Positions 17,014 to 25,595 of a stretch of 64,000 nt of DNA are shown in pieces; position 1 is the first letter of the stretch; every line of letters starts with the position of its first letter. Position numbers and translations under genes: made by a program. The notes beneath the pieces were generated by a model, which saw only the letters and a program-made list of their open reading frames with translations, had not been told where the DNA came from and ran no database searches. This DNA comes from Flavobacterium zhairuonense (GTDB lineage: Bacteria; Bacteroidota; Bacteroidia; Flavobacteriales; Flavobacteriaceae), in contig NZ_SJSY01000066.1 in assembly GCF_004352915.1 (NCBI RefSeq), positions 122,104 to 186,103 on the forward strand, given 5' to 3'.

Positions 17014-17373
17014 TCACTTTCTAATTTCTGTCATTTTTATAGTAACTGACTCAACATCACCACCAATAGGAGGATTTATTTTAGAAACCCAAACTGTTGT
17101 TTTTTCTACACTTTTTATCTCTGCAAGCACTCGAATATTGATTCTTTTGGCTACATGTTCTAATAAATGCGAACGAATTGCCATTTCTTCTGTCACAATT
17201 TTGTTCAAATGAACATAATCAACAGTGTCTAAAAGATGATCTGTTTCTGCTGATTTCTGTAAATTGGTTTTAATTTTTAGATCTACGGTATAATCAGATC
17301 CAATTTTTCCTTCTTCAATTAAACATCCGTGATAAGAAAAAGTACGAATGTTTTTAAGTTTAATAACTCCCAT
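17014..17373 (-). CDS. folB: Dihydroneopterin aldolase
   Basis: 119 residues, the usual size. FolB converts dihydroneopterin to 6-hydroxymethyl-dihydropterin plus glycolaldehyde in folate synthesis. The conserved SYHGCLIEEGKIGSDYTVDLKI (Glu/Tyr site), the HLLEHVA helix and the TTVWVSKINPPIGG segment with catalytic Lys are visible. It lies 2 bp beyond the ParE-type toxin gene stop on the same strand, an unusual pairing with no functional link that I know of. Confidence 0.92.
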   Translation of the reverse strand: MGVIKLKNIRTFSYHGCLIEEGKIGSDYTVDLKIKTNLQKSAETDHLLDTVDYVHLNKIVTEEMAIRSHLLEHVAKRINIRVLAEIKSVEKTTVWVSKINPPIGGDVESVTIKMTEIRK

Positions 17374-17375
17374 TT

Positions 17376-17672
17376 TTATAATTTTATTCTTGTAGTATTT
17401 GGATCTTGGTAATTGGATGTTACAGCGTATACGATAACTATTTTGTTGACTTCATCAACTGTAAAATGAATAGTGTAAGGAAATTTCTTCAAAGGTAGAG
17501 TTCGAACAGTATTGTATTTTTCTTCAAAAAAAGGAAAAGTATGTAAAGTTTCTACGTATTCTTGATACTCATTGAAGAATTTTGTTCCTAAACCATCAGA
17601 AAGAGATTCATAATACTCAGCAATTTCATCTACTTCTAATTCAGCTCTTAAAAGAATATTTATTTCGAACAT
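17376..17672 (-). CDS. RelE/ParE-family toxin
   Basis: 98 residues with the ParE-like layout: N-terminal helix pair (LRAELEVDEIAEYYESLSDGLGTKFFNEYQ), then strands ending FPYTIHFTVDEVNKIVIVYAVTSNYQDP. ParE toxins poison gyrase; RelE relatives cut mRNA on the ribosome, and the sequence leans to ParE. Its start overlaps the antitoxin stop by one base (TAATG), typical of translational coupling in toxin-antitoxin pairs. Confidence 0.8.
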   Translation of the reverse strand: MFEINILLRAELEVDEIAEYYESLSDGLGTKFFNEYQEYVETLHTFPFFEEKYNTVRTLPLKKFPYTIHFTVDEVNKIVIVYAVTSNYQDPNTTRIKL

Positions 17673-17893
17673 TACTTTTTATTCCATTTAGCATTGAGTC
17701 TTTTTTTAGACTCTTCCCAACTTATAAAATCCTCTGGCTTAGCATTCTTCATACGTTCTAAAACCATTTCTTGCTGCCATAGCGGAATTTCATTCTCAAT
17801 ATTTTCATTTATAGAAACATCTGGAATATGTTTAAAAAAACTAATAAAAGTTTCGTAAAAATCGTCTGGAATTGTAACAGTTAATTGTCTCAT
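17672..17893 (-). CDS. Antitoxin of the ParE-type pair
   Basis: 73 residues: MRQLTVTIPDDFYETFISFFKH at the start, a strand-helix opening like addiction-module antitoxins, then an acidic middle and a basic, poorly ordered tail (PEDFISWEESKKRLNAKWNKK) that would wrap the toxin. No recognisable DNA-binding family beyond that. Function is inferred mainly from the one-base overlap with the toxin. Confidence 0.7.
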   Translation of the reverse strand: MRQLTVTIPDDFYETFISFFKHIPDVSINENIENEIPLWQQEMVLERMKNAKPEDFISWEESKKRLNAKWNKK

Positions 17894-17980
17894 AATTCTG
17901 AATATTTGTACAAAAGTACTAAATAAATTAATCTTAGGTTTTAGCTTTAACGTTTCATGTTTTCAGTAAGTTTCCAAAGA

Positions 17981-18014
17981 AAACCATAAACCATAAACTA
18001 TAAACTATAAACTT
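17981..18014. repeat. Heptamer tandem repeat upstream of glnS
   Basis: Almost five copies of a 7-bp unit (AAACCAT twice, AAACTAT twice, then AAACTT) immediately ahead of the glnS -7 element. In flavobacteria such heptamers are common in promoters and terminators; length change could shift promoter strength. Confidence 0.65.
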
Positions 18015-18017
18015 TTT

Positions 18018-18025
18018 TATCTTTG
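18018..18025 (+). promoter_or_regulatory. -7 element of glnS
   Basis: TATCTTTG fits TAnnTTTG and lies 19 bp before the glnS ATG. No clear -33 TTTG is seen; the heptamer repeat occupies that position. Confidence 0.5.
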
Positions 18026-18044
18026 CTAAAATTACTATAAAATA

Positions 18045-20162
18045 ATGGCATCAGAAGAGAAATCACTCAATTTTATTGAACAAATCATAGAGGAAGACGT
18101 AAAATCAGGTCTTTCAAATACTAAACTTCGCTTTCGTTTTCCACCAGAACCTAATGGTTATTTACACATTGGGCACGCGAGTTCTATTGCGTTAAATTTT
18201 GGTTTAGGAATTGATTATCAATCTCCTGTGAATTTACGTTTTGATGATACAAACCCTGAAAAAGAAGAACAGGAATTTGTTGATGCTATTAAAAAAGATG
18301 TAGAATGGTTAGGATATACTTGGGCTGAAGAATGTTATGCATCAGATTATTTCCAACAATTATACGATTGGGCAGTTTTATTAATTAAGAAAGATAAAGC
18401 GTATGTTGACAGCCAATCTTCTGAAGAAATGGCGATCCAGAAAGGAACTCCAACGACTCCAGGAACTGACAGCCCATATAGAAATCGTTCTGTTGAAGAA
18501 AACTTAGATTTATTCGAAAGAATGAAAAACGGTGAATTTGAGGCTGGTACGCATATTCTTCGCGCAAAAATTGACATGAAATCAACAAACATGTTAATGC
18601 GTGATCCAATTATGTATAGAATTTTACACAAACATCACCATAGGACTGGTGATGCTTGGAAAATCTATCCAATGTACGATTGGGCGCATGGACAAAGTGA
18701 TTATTTAGAACAAATTTCTCACTCATTTTGTACATTAGAATTCTTGCCTCACCGTGAATTATACGATTGGTTTTTAGATCAGATTTTAGATGAAAATAAA
18801 CTACGTCCAAAGCAAAGAGAATTTGCTAGACGTAACTTATCACATACTGTTGTTAGTAAAAGAAAATTACAGCAACTAGTTAAAGAAAAGCATGTTAACG
18901 GTTGGGATGATCCAAGAATGTCAACAATTTCTGGATTAAGAAGACGTGGTTATACAGCTGCTTCATTACGTAATTTTGCTAACACAATTGGTATTGCAAA
19001 ACGTGATAATTTGATTAATGTATCGGTTTTAGAATTCTGTATTCGTGAAGATTTGAACAAAATTGCACCTCGTGTAATGGCTGTTTTAGATCCTGTAAAA
19101 CTGGTAATTACCAATTATCCAGAAGGAAAAGAAGAGTGGTTAGAAGCAGAAAACAATCAAGAAGATGAAAGTGCTGGTTTCAGAAAAGTGCCTTTTTCTC
19201 GTGAATTATACATTGAAAGAGAAGACTTTTTAGAGGAAGCTCCAGCTAAGTTTTTTCGTTTGACTTTAGGAAAAGAAGTTCGTCTTAAGAATGCATATAT
19301 CATTAAAGGTGAATCTGTTATAAAAGATGAAAATAGAAATATTACGGAAATTCACGTAACATATGATACCGATTCTTTAAGCGGAAGCGGGACAGAAGCA
19401 AGCCAAAGAAAAGTATCTGGAACATTGCATTGGGTTTCTATCAAACATGCTTTGGAAGCAGAAGTTCGTTTGTATGATCGTTTGTTTACAGATGAAGCTC
19501 CAGACAGTTATAAAGAGAAAAATTTCTTAGATTTTGTGAATCCAAATTCATTAGAAATCGTTACTGGATATGTTGAACCAAGTTTATCAACAGCTCAAAA
19601 TGAAGATAAATTTCAATTTCAACGTTTAGGATATTTTACTGTTGATAAAGATTCAACTGCTTCAAAATTAGTCTTTAACAAGACTGTTGGATTAAAAGAT
19701 GCTTGGGAAGAAAAGGGTAAAAAAGAAGAAAACAGCATCAATAATTCTTTGAAAGATATCAACAAATATTTTAAAGTTGAAACTAAACCGGAAAGAATTG
19801 CAATTGAAAGTGCAATAGGGGAGAACATCAAAAATATCTCTACTTTTTCACTTTTACAAAATTCATTAAAGAAGAATATCAACAATAATAAGGCTTCGCT
19901 GTTGTTTTCTCAGTTTATTTTGAAATATTCAAACTGGAAATCTACTGATTTTGAAGAAGAAGATATCAAAAAATTATATTCAATGTCTTTAAAAAGTGAA
20001 TCGACTTATGTTCGATCAAAAGCACTTTTAAATTTAAGAGATATTGAAAGTGAAAGTTTCAGAAATCAGTTTTCAGACGAAATTTCAAAATTAAATTCAA
20101 ATCCTCCAAAAAATGCATCGGAGAGAGAAATTGAAATTTTATCTGAATTGGTAAAAAAATAA
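18045..20162 (+). CDS. glnS: Glutaminyl-tRNA synthetase with C-terminal extension
   Basis: 705 residues. Class I synthetase with the HIGH-like motif PPEPNGYLHIGHA (about 31-43) and the KMSKS-equivalent VVSKRKL (about 268-274), followed by the GlnRS anticodon-binding barrel. It charges tRNA-Gln with glutamine in the cytoplasm. E. coli GlnRS is about 550 residues; the extra ~145 C-terminal residues here are helical (ENIKNISTFSLLQNSLKKN ...). Related Bacteroidota enzymes often carry a YqeY-type extension, which this tail does not clearly show. Confidence 0.92.
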   Translation: MASEEKSLNFIEQIIEEDVKSGLSNTKLRFRFPPEPNGYLHIGHASSIALNFGLGIDYQSPVNLRFDDTNPEKEEQEFVDAIKKDVEWLGYTWAEECYASDYFQQLYDWAVLLIKKDKAYVDSQSSEEMAIQKGTPTTPGTDSPYRNRSVEENLDLFERMKNGEFEAGTHILRAKIDMKSTNMLMRDPIMYRILHKHHHRTGDAWKIYPMYDWAHGQSDYLEQISHSFCTLEFLPHRELYDWFLDQILDENKLRPKQREFARRNLSHTVVSKRKLQQLVKEKHVNGWDDPRMSTISGLRRRGYTAASLRNFANTIGIAKRDNLINVSVLEFCIREDLNKIAPRVMAVLDPVKLVITNYPEGKEEWLEAENNQEDESAGFRKVPFSRELYIEREDFLEEAPAKFFRLTLGKEVRLKNAYIIKGESVIKDENRNITEIHVTYDTDSLSGSGTEASQRKVSGTLHWVSIKHALEAEVRLYDRLFTDEAPDSYKEKNFLDFVNPNSLEIVTGYVEPSLSTAQNEDKFQFQRLGYFTVDKDSTASKLVFNKTVGLKDAWEEKGKKEENSINNSLKDINKYFKVETKPERIAIESAIGENIKNISTFSLLQNSLKKNINNNKASLLFSQFILKYSNWKSTDFEEEDIKKLYSMSLKSESTYVRSKALLNLRDIESESFRNQFSDEISKLNSNPPKNASEREIEILSELVKK

Positions 20163-20182
20163 AATATAATTAGAATCTATTG

Positions 20183-20212
20183 AAAAGCGCTTTTTAAAAG
20201 CGCTTTTTTTAT
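20183..20212 (+). terminator. Terminator of glnS
   Basis: AAAAGCGC pairs with GCGCTTTT (the arms repeat as AAAAGCGCTTTTT twice) followed by a run of T. Confidence 0.8.
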
Positions 20213-21075
20213 TATATATAAAATCTATTAATTTTAATAAAATTATAAATTTAATGGATTAAAAGTGACTTTCATAACTTAATTTTAAGCGAGTTTTAAA
20301 ATTCTTTCATCTTCTGAATCGTTTTTTACAAAAAGATTCAGCAAAATGCTTTATTTTAAGTTTTACTTTTTTTAAGCTTTAATTTTATATTTTTCCGCTT
20401 TATTTTTCATTTGTTTCATTTTTCAGTTTTTTTGAAAATTTATTTTGATCGGATTTTTTATAAAATAGTAATTTTTGATTGTTTTTATAAAAATATAAAT
20501 TTTATATATTATTTATATTAATAATTATATTTTTCATTTTAATAGTTCTGTTTGATTATTAATATAGATTATTGTAATAATAAAATTCATAGTTTTTATA
20601 TATTAAAATTAACCTTCATAAATCGTTTTTAAGGCGTTTTTTAAATTTAAGTGATAGATAACTCATTTTTTGAATTATTGTTTATTTAGAGTCTTTATTT
20701 AACTTTTTACTGTTGTTTTTGTCAGTTTAACGGGTTGTTAACATACAATTGTTTATAAAGTTGGTATTTTTAACTCAACACTAAAAATCAGAGATGATTT
20801 TTACAAAAATTAAAATTTGCCGTTAAAGGAACGAAACTGGAATTTACTGTTTTTAAAAACTCGTAATTTTTATTGCATTAGACTTTCAATATTGATTTCT
20901 TGAAAAGACAATTTTATGTTCTCATTTTTATTGTGCTGTAATTTTGATAATATTTCGCGTAAAAGGTATTTTTCAAATTGCATCATAATGTACAAAATTC
21001 CATAACATTGAATTTGTGTGAAGCTTTAGTTTTTAAATTTCAAATCTGATCATTTTTAATTTAAATCTAATAATC
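20213..21075. other. Long AT-rich gene-free stretch
   Basis: About 860 bp, very AT-rich, with no convincing gene. An inverted repeat CTGAATC ... GATTCAG with a T-run/A-run inner stem lies at 20312-20339. One TGTTTATAA (about 20750) is the only DnaA-like 9-mer. The last 80 bp should hold the promoter of the next gene. The rest is unexplained. Confidence 0.5.
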
Positions 21076-21555
21076 ATGAAAATTTTATATTTTACGCTAG
21101 CAATTTTGTTTGCAAATATTGCAATTTCTCAAACACATCAAATTACAAAACACAATGGTGAAACTCTTGATGTTAATTTCATTAAAAACGAAAATGGTTT
21201 AATTTATTATTCAACAGTTGGAAGTTCTGAAGAAGTAAAAATTAGCAAACATGCTGTTTCATCTATTACGAATAAACAAACAAAAACAACTCAAAAAATT
21301 TCTGATAAAATAGTAGTTGATTCAAAAGATGATTACAAAATGGTAACAGTTTTATCTCAAGAAAAGACAATAGGGCTGAAGCAAGCGGCTAACTTTACAG
21401 GTGTCTCGACAAGGACAAAAGGTGAACCACCAATTGCAAATCAAAACCAGACTGCAATGAGAATCAAAACTAAATCAGCTGCAAACGGTTATCCATTTGT
21501 AAGTATTATTCAAAAGGCAGATGGTAAATATGAAGCTGTAGCTTATGTGTATTAA
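21076..21555 (+). CDS. Small secreted protein of unknown function
   Basis: 159 residues with a signal peptide (MKILYFTLAILFANIAISQ). The following ~45 residues (ITKHNGETLDVNFIKNENGLIYYS) look like the short beta modules found in many flavobacterial secreted proteins. The rest is polar and ends in QKADGKYEAVAYVY. No enzyme motif. It is preceded by the 860-bp gene-free stretch and followed by a YtxH gene 90 bp away. Confidence 0.65.
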   Translation: MKILYFTLAILFANIAISQTHQITKHNGETLDVNFIKNENGLIYYSTVGSSEEVKISKHAVSSITNKQTKTTQKISDKIVVDSKDDYKMVTVLSQEKTIGLKQAANFTGVSTRTKGEPPIANQNQTAMRIKTKSAANGYPFVSIIQKADGKYEAVAYVY

Positions 21556-21645
21556 TTAGATTGTTAAATTTTTGTAAATACCAAAAATTCAGTTATTTAT
21601 AGTTTAAAAAATAGTACCTTTATTCATCACTTAAATTTTAATATT

Positions 21646-21972
21646 ATGTCTAAAAACTTAAATACTATTGCGGCAATTATTGGTGCTGCAGCGGCCGGAG
21701 CAGCTATCGGAATTTTATTTGCTCCAGATAAAGGATCAAAAACTCGTGCAAAATTAAAAGAGGGGATTGATGATGCAGCACATAATCTGAAAGATTCATT
21801 ATCGGCAAGTTCAGAAGTTTTGCGCGAAAAATTTACTCATGCAAAGAAAAATCTTGACGGGACTTATGATGAATTACTTTCTAATATGAGTTATAAAACT
21901 GAAGAAGTAATTACATTTTTAGAATCTAAACTAGCTGATTTAAAAGCTCAAAACGCTAAACTTCAAAAATAA
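21646..21972 (+). CDS. YtxH domain protein
   Basis: 108 residues. A glycine/alanine-rich membrane helix (TIAAIIGAAAAGAAIGILFAPDKGSKTRAKL) is followed by an amphipathic helical tail with regular spacing, the YtxH pattern. YtxH proteins are general-stress envelope proteins. It forms a compact cluster with a holin-X-type protein and a DUF6327 protein, a combination commonly seen in flavobacteria. A terminator-like hairpin lies between it and the next gene. Confidence 0.88.
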   Translation: MSKNLNTIAAIIGAAAAGAAIGILFAPDKGSKTRAKLKEGIDDAAHNLKDSLSASSEVLREKFTHAKKNLDGTYDELLSNMSYKTEEVITFLESKLADLKAQNAKLQK

Positions 21973-21981
21973 AATTATTCT

Positions 21982-22027
21982 AAAAACACATTACTTGATT
22001 ATCTTTATGAAAAGTAATGTGTTTTTT
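21982..22027 (+). terminator. Hairpin with T-run after YtxH gene
   Basis: AAAACACATTACTT pairs with AAGTAATGTGTTTT around a 15-nt loop and is followed by T. It ends 17 bp before the next start, so it may give partial termination within the cluster. Confidence 0.7.
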
Positions 22028-22043
22028 ATTTAAAATCAGAATT

Positions 22044-22394
22044 ATGGCTTTTGAAGAATTAAAAGAAAATACTGAAAATATTCAGGATCAAGCTAAAGAA
22101 TATATTGAAAGTCATTTGGCTTATTATAAACTTTGGGGTTTTAAAGTTGCAATGAAATCAACAACTTTAATCTTTAAGTTTACATTGATTTTATTGTGTT
22201 TCAGTATGGTGTTGCTTTTTGGATCTTTTGCTGCAGCGTATGCTTTTGGAACTTTATTTGGAAGCAACGCTTTGGGATTTTTGACAGTAGGAGGGATCTA
22301 TCTTTTCTTTACGATCTTACTTTTCTTTGTAAAAGACAAGTTTGTGGAGGGACCAATTTTGGAGAAATTTTCAGAAATCTTTTTTAATGATTAA
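22044..22394 (+). CDS. Holin-X-like membrane protein (PF07332-type)
   Basis: 116 residues; start placed at ATG 22044 (MAFEELKENTENIQDQAKEYIESHLAYYKL) because the upstream in-frame codons overlap the hairpin. Two membrane helices follow (FTLILLCFSMVLLFGSFAAAYAFG and ALGFLTVGGIYLFFTILLFF). This matches the phage-holin/Actinobacterial holin-X family used by cellular stress operons, not phage lysis. It is followed 5 bp later by the DUF6327 gene. Confidence 0.8.
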   Translation: MAFEELKENTENIQDQAKEYIESHLAYYKLWGFKVAMKSTTLIFKFTLILLCFSMVLLFGSFAAAYAFGTLFGSNALGFLTVGGIYLFFTILLFFVKDKFVEGPILEKFSEIFFND

Positions 22395-22399
22395 TAATT

Positions 22400-22654
22400 A
22401 TGGAAAAGAAAAAATACTCATCGTATGCAGAACTTGATAGAGATCTGGAAATTCTTAAATTAGAGAAAGAGATAAATTATCAGAAATTAGTTTTAAGTAT
22501 TCAGAAAACTAAGGAAAGTATAACACCTCACAAAATTGTAAATGGTTTTGTTTCATCTTACACGGATTATTTTAAAAATTCGTATCCAAAAATTTTACAG
22601 TCAATAATACCTTTTGTTATCAATTGGTTTATAAATAAAAAAAGAGGCAAATGA
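22400..22654 (+). CDS. DUF6327 family protein
   Basis: 84 residues: a charged helix (YSSYAELDRDLEILKLEKEINYQKLVLSIQKTKESITPHKIV), then a hydrophobic segment (ILQSIIPFVINWFINKK). It follows the holin-X protein in the same unit, as such proteins do in related genomes. Role unknown; probably a membrane-associated partner. The stop codon lies within the terminator stem. Confidence 0.75.
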   Translation: MEKKKYSSYAELDRDLEILKLEKEINYQKLVLSIQKTKESITPHKIVNGFVSSYTDYFKNSYPKILQSIIPFVINWFINKKRGK

Positions 22655-22670
22655 GCCTCTTTTTTATTTT
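22638..22670. terminator. Bidirectional terminator overlapping the DUF6327 stop
   Basis: AAAAAGAGGC and GCCTCTTTTT around AAATGA, with T-runs on either strand; serves the convergent band-7 gene as well. Confidence 0.75.
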
Positions 22671-22683
22671 AATGTTATTTATA

Positions 22684-23667
22684 TTAAGCCGTTTCTGTTG
22701 GCTCAGAAGTATCTGATGGATTGAAGTTTACATCTGAATTGTTTGTTTTCTTAACTTTTCTAGGTTGTCTTTTCATTTCCTCTCCAATTATATTTGAAGC
22801 TGAAAAACTAGTTACCATATTATTTAACATATCACTTGCAGCTTGTGGAGAGTTTGGCAATAATATCAAATTAGAGTTGGTATCAGCTCCAATAGCTTGC
22901 AGTGTATCGTAATGCTGCGTAATTACAATCAATGCAGATGCTTCTTGTGAATTAATTCCAACATTGTTCAAAACTTCAACACTTTCTACTAATCCACGTG
23001 CAATTTCTCTACGTTGATCAGCAATACCTTGACCTTGAAGTTTTTTACTTTCGGCTTCAGCTTTTGCTTTAGCTACAATTCTAATTCGTTGTGCTTCAGA
23101 TTCAAACATTGCTGCTGTTTTTTCTCTTTCGGCAGCGTTGATTCTGTTCATTGCATTTTTTACCTGGATATCTGGATCAATATCGGTTACAAGTGTGTTG
23201 ATGATATCATAACCATAAGTTGTCATCGCTTCGTTCAACTCTCGTTTTACAGCAATTGCAATATCGTCTTTACGAACAAAAACATCATCCAAAATTAATT
23301 TAGGAACTTCGGCACGAACAACGTCAAATACATAAGCAGTAATTTGATCGTGTGGATATTCTAGTTTGTAAAAAGCTTCATATACATGTTCTTGAATTAC
23401 TTTGAACTGGACAGAAACTTTCATTTTGATAAAGACATTGTCTTTAGTTTGTGTTTCTATAAGAACATCTAATTGTTGAATTTTCAGATTTACACGACCT
23501 GCAATTCTATCAATTATTGGAATTTTTAATTGTAAACCCGAATTTCTAACACTTGTAAATTTTCCAAAACGTTCTACGATAACGCTTGTTTGTTGCTTCA
23601 CAGTAAAGAAAGATGACAAGAAAATAAATACTCCGAAGACTATTAAAATAATAAATGCTGTACCCAT
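22684..23667 (-). CDS. SPFH/band 7 (stomatin-like) membrane protein
   Basis: 327 residues. An N-terminal membrane helix (FIILIVFGVFIFLSSFFTV) is followed by the band-7 domain (VIVERFGKFTSVRNSGLQLKIPIIDRIAGRVNLKIQQLDV ... TDIDPDIQVKNAMNRINAAEREK) and a long helix rich in Ala/Glu (AKAKAEAESKKLQGQGIADQR). Stomatin/HflK relatives form membrane rings that organise proteases and microdomains. The tail is acidic and Ser/Thr-rich. No NfeD partner gene is adjacent, so the working partner is unknown. Confidence 0.92.
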   Translation of the reverse strand: MGTAFIILIVFGVFIFLSSFFTVKQQTSVIVERFGKFTSVRNSGLQLKIPIIDRIAGRVNLKIQQLDVLIETQTKDNVFIKMKVSVQFKVIQEHVYEAFYKLEYPHDQITAYVFDVVRAEVPKLILDDVFVRKDDIAIAVKRELNEAMTTYGYDIINTLVTDIDPDIQVKNAMNRINAAEREKTAAMFESEAQRIRIVAKAKAEAESKKLQGQGIADQRREIARGLVESVEVLNNVGINSQEASALIVITQHYDTLQAIGADTNSNLILLPNSPQAASDMLNNMVTSFSASNIIGEEMKRQPRKVKKTNNSDVNFNPSDTSEPTETA

Positions 23668-23738
23668 GGTGATAATTAATTTAGATTTTTGATCTTGGTA
23701 AATTACGAAAATTCTTCTAAAATAAAATTTTAAAACAT

Positions 23739-23791
23739 TAAAAAAACGCTAAGAACATTTGTTGGATGTTTCTTAGCGTTTAGTTTTTTTT
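23739..23791. terminator. Hairpin between band-7 gene and gltX
   Basis: AAACGCTAAGAACAT and ATGTTTCTTAGCGTTT pair, with T-runs on both strands. It lies past the gltX stop on the minus strand and probably ends gltX transcription. Confidence 0.65.
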
Positions 23792-23916
23792 ACCATTAAG
23801 GCATTAAGTTAATTAAGTCAAGCTTTGTTAAGATAATTAAGCTAAGCTTTATGAACTTAAATATTTATATAATTTTACCATTAAGTAGAGCTTAATAAAC
23901 TTAATATCTTAATGGT
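23792..23916. repeat. Long imperfect inverted repeat rich in TTAAG
   Basis: The ends ACCATTAAGG-CATTAAG and CTTAATATCTTAATGGT are complementary; between lie several TTAAG/CTTAA steps including AAGCTAAGCTT. It looks like a degenerate mobile hairpin; its role is unknown. Confidence 0.5.
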
Positions 23917-23924
23917 GAAATAAT

Positions 23925-25430
23925 TTATAAAGTTGCTATTGCTTTCTGAATTCTTGAAATAGTTTCTTCTTTTCCAATGATTTCTACAATGTCAAATAGG
24001 TGAGGACCTTTCAAAGCGCCAACCAAACTCAAGCGGAAAGGTTGCATTACTTTGCCCATTCCGATTTCGTTTTTCGTTAACCAATCTTTTACGATTGCTT
24101 CGATATTGGCAGAATCAAAACCATCGATATATTCAAGAGTTGAAATCAATTCTTGCATTAAAGCCGGTGTTTCTTCCTTCCAATTTTTACTTGCTTTTTC
24201 ATCGTAAGATGTTGGCGCCTGGAAAAAGAAATCGGTTAAATCCCAAAATTCAGAAACAAAATGTGCTCTTTCTTTAATCAAAGAAACAATTCTTGTAAGG
24301 TCATATTTAGAAATGTCAACACCTTTTTCAGCTAAAATAGGAGAGAAGTCTTTTGCTAAATCAGCATCATTTTGTTTGATTAGATATTGATGATTGAACC
24401 ATTTATTTTTCTCCGGATCAAATTTAGCTCCAGCTTTATGAACTCGGTTTAAGTCAAAAGCTTCAACTAGTTCTTCTAAAGAAAATAATTCTTTATCTGT
24501 TCCGTCATTCCAACCTAACAAAGCAAGGAAGTTTACAACTGCTTCTGGGAAAAATCCTTTTTCTCTGTATCCAGATGAAATGCCTTCTTCTGTTTTCCAT
24601 TCTAATGGAAAGACAGGAAATCCTAATTTATCTCCATCTCTTTTTGATAATTTACCGTTTCCAATTGGTTTTAAAATCAAAGGTAAATGTGCAAATTCTG
24701 GAGCATCCCAACCAAAAGCTCTGTATAATAAAACATGAAGTGGCATAGATGGAAGCCATTCTTCACCACGAATTACATGTGAAGTTTCCATCAAATGATC
24801 ATCCACAATATTCGCTAAATGGTACGTTGGCATTCCGTCACTTTTAAATAAAACTTTATCATCAAGTAAGTTCGTTTCAAACTTAACATCACCACGAATA
24901 ATATCTTTTAAATGTAAAGTTTCGTCAACCGGAGTTTTAAAACGAATCACATAATGTTCTCCGTTTGCAATTCTTTTAGCAACTTCTTCAGCAGAAATTA
25001 CCAAAGATGTATCTAACTTTTCGCGATTATGATGATTATAAATAAATGTTTTTCCTTCAGCTTCGTGTTGTTTTCTGTGAGCGTCTAAAGCTTCCGGAGT
25101 ATCAAAAGCATAATAAGCCCAACCGGAATTGATCAATTGATCAGCATAAGATTGGTATAATTCCTTACGATCACTTTGTCTGTACGGACCAAATTTTTCA
25201 TTTTTACCAACAGTTTCTTCTGGAGAAATTCCTAACCATTCAAGTGCTTCCATAATATATTCTTCAGCACCGGGAACAAAACGAGTCTGATCTGTATCTT
25301 CAATTCTCAGATAGAAAACTCCGTTATGTTTTTTTGCAAATAAATAATTAAATAGGGCAGTACGAACTCCGCCAATATGTAACGGTCCAGTCGGACTTGG
25401 TGCAAAACGCACTCGAACTTGCTTTGACAT
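23925..25430 (-). CDS. gltX: Glutamyl-tRNA synthetase
   Basis: 501 residues. Class I synthetase with PSPTGPLHIGGVRTALFNYL (HIGH motif, about 11-30) and GKLSKRDGDKLGF (KMSKS motif, about 257-269), then the helical anticodon-binding domain. It charges tRNA-Glu; the glutamate supplies protein synthesis and tetrapyrrole synthesis. Because a dedicated glnS is present in this window, it should not need to mischarge tRNA-Gln. A TATCTTTG -7 element lies on the minus strand at 25448-25455. Confidence 0.95.
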   Translation of the reverse strand: MSKQVRVRFAPSPTGPLHIGGVRTALFNYLFAKKHNGVFYLRIEDTDQTRFVPGAEEYIMEALEWLGISPEETVGKNEKFGPYRQSDRKELYQSYADQLINSGWAYYAFDTPEALDAHRKQHEAEGKTFIYNHHNREKLDTSLVISAEEVAKRIANGEHYVIRFKTPVDETLHLKDIIRGDVKFETNLLDDKVLFKSDGMPTYHLANIVDDHLMETSHVIRGEEWLPSMPLHVLLYRAFGWDAPEFAHLPLILKPIGNGKLSKRDGDKLGFPVFPLEWKTEEGISSGYREKGFFPEAVVNFLALLGWNDGTDKELFSLEELVEAFDLNRVHKAGAKFDPEKNKWFNHQYLIKQNDADLAKDFSPILAEKGVDISKYDLTRIVSLIKERAHFVSEFWDLTDFFFQAPTSYDEKASKNWKEETPALMQELISTLEYIDGFDSANIEAIVKDWLTKNEIGMGKVMQPFRLSLVGALKGPHLFDIVEIIGKEETISRIQKAIATL

Positions 25431-25447
25431 TTGTATAAATTTTGTTG

Positions 25448-25476
25448 CAAAGATACGATATTAGTCAAAAGCCAAA
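25448..25476 (-). promoter_or_regulatory. Promoter of gltX
   Basis: Minus-strand TATCTTTG (25448-25455) preceded after 17 bp by TTTG (25473-25476), 18 bp ahead of the gltX ATG. Good fit to the Bacteroidota promoter. Confidence 0.55.
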
Positions 25477-25541
25477 AGTCGAAAGTTTGAAAGGTTTTTA
25501 TGCTGTATGCTAAACTTTTGACTTTCGACTTTTGACTTTCA
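25463..25541. repeat. Imperfect inverted repeat between gltX and the DUF4175 gene
   Basis: GTCAAAAGCCAAAAGTCGAAAGT at the left is complementary, with small changes, to ACTTTCGACTTTTGACTTT at the right. It lies between divergent genes and overlaps the gltX promoter, so a role in control is possible but unproven. Confidence 0.5.
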
Positions 25542-25595
25542 GACTTATCGTTATAATTAGTACTTTTATGGGTTATAATTAAAAGAGATTTTATT

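Noticed and set aside
17981..18014. CRISPR-like or minisatellite coding repeat
   Set aside because: Only a 7-bp unit and non-coding; recorded as a simple repeat.
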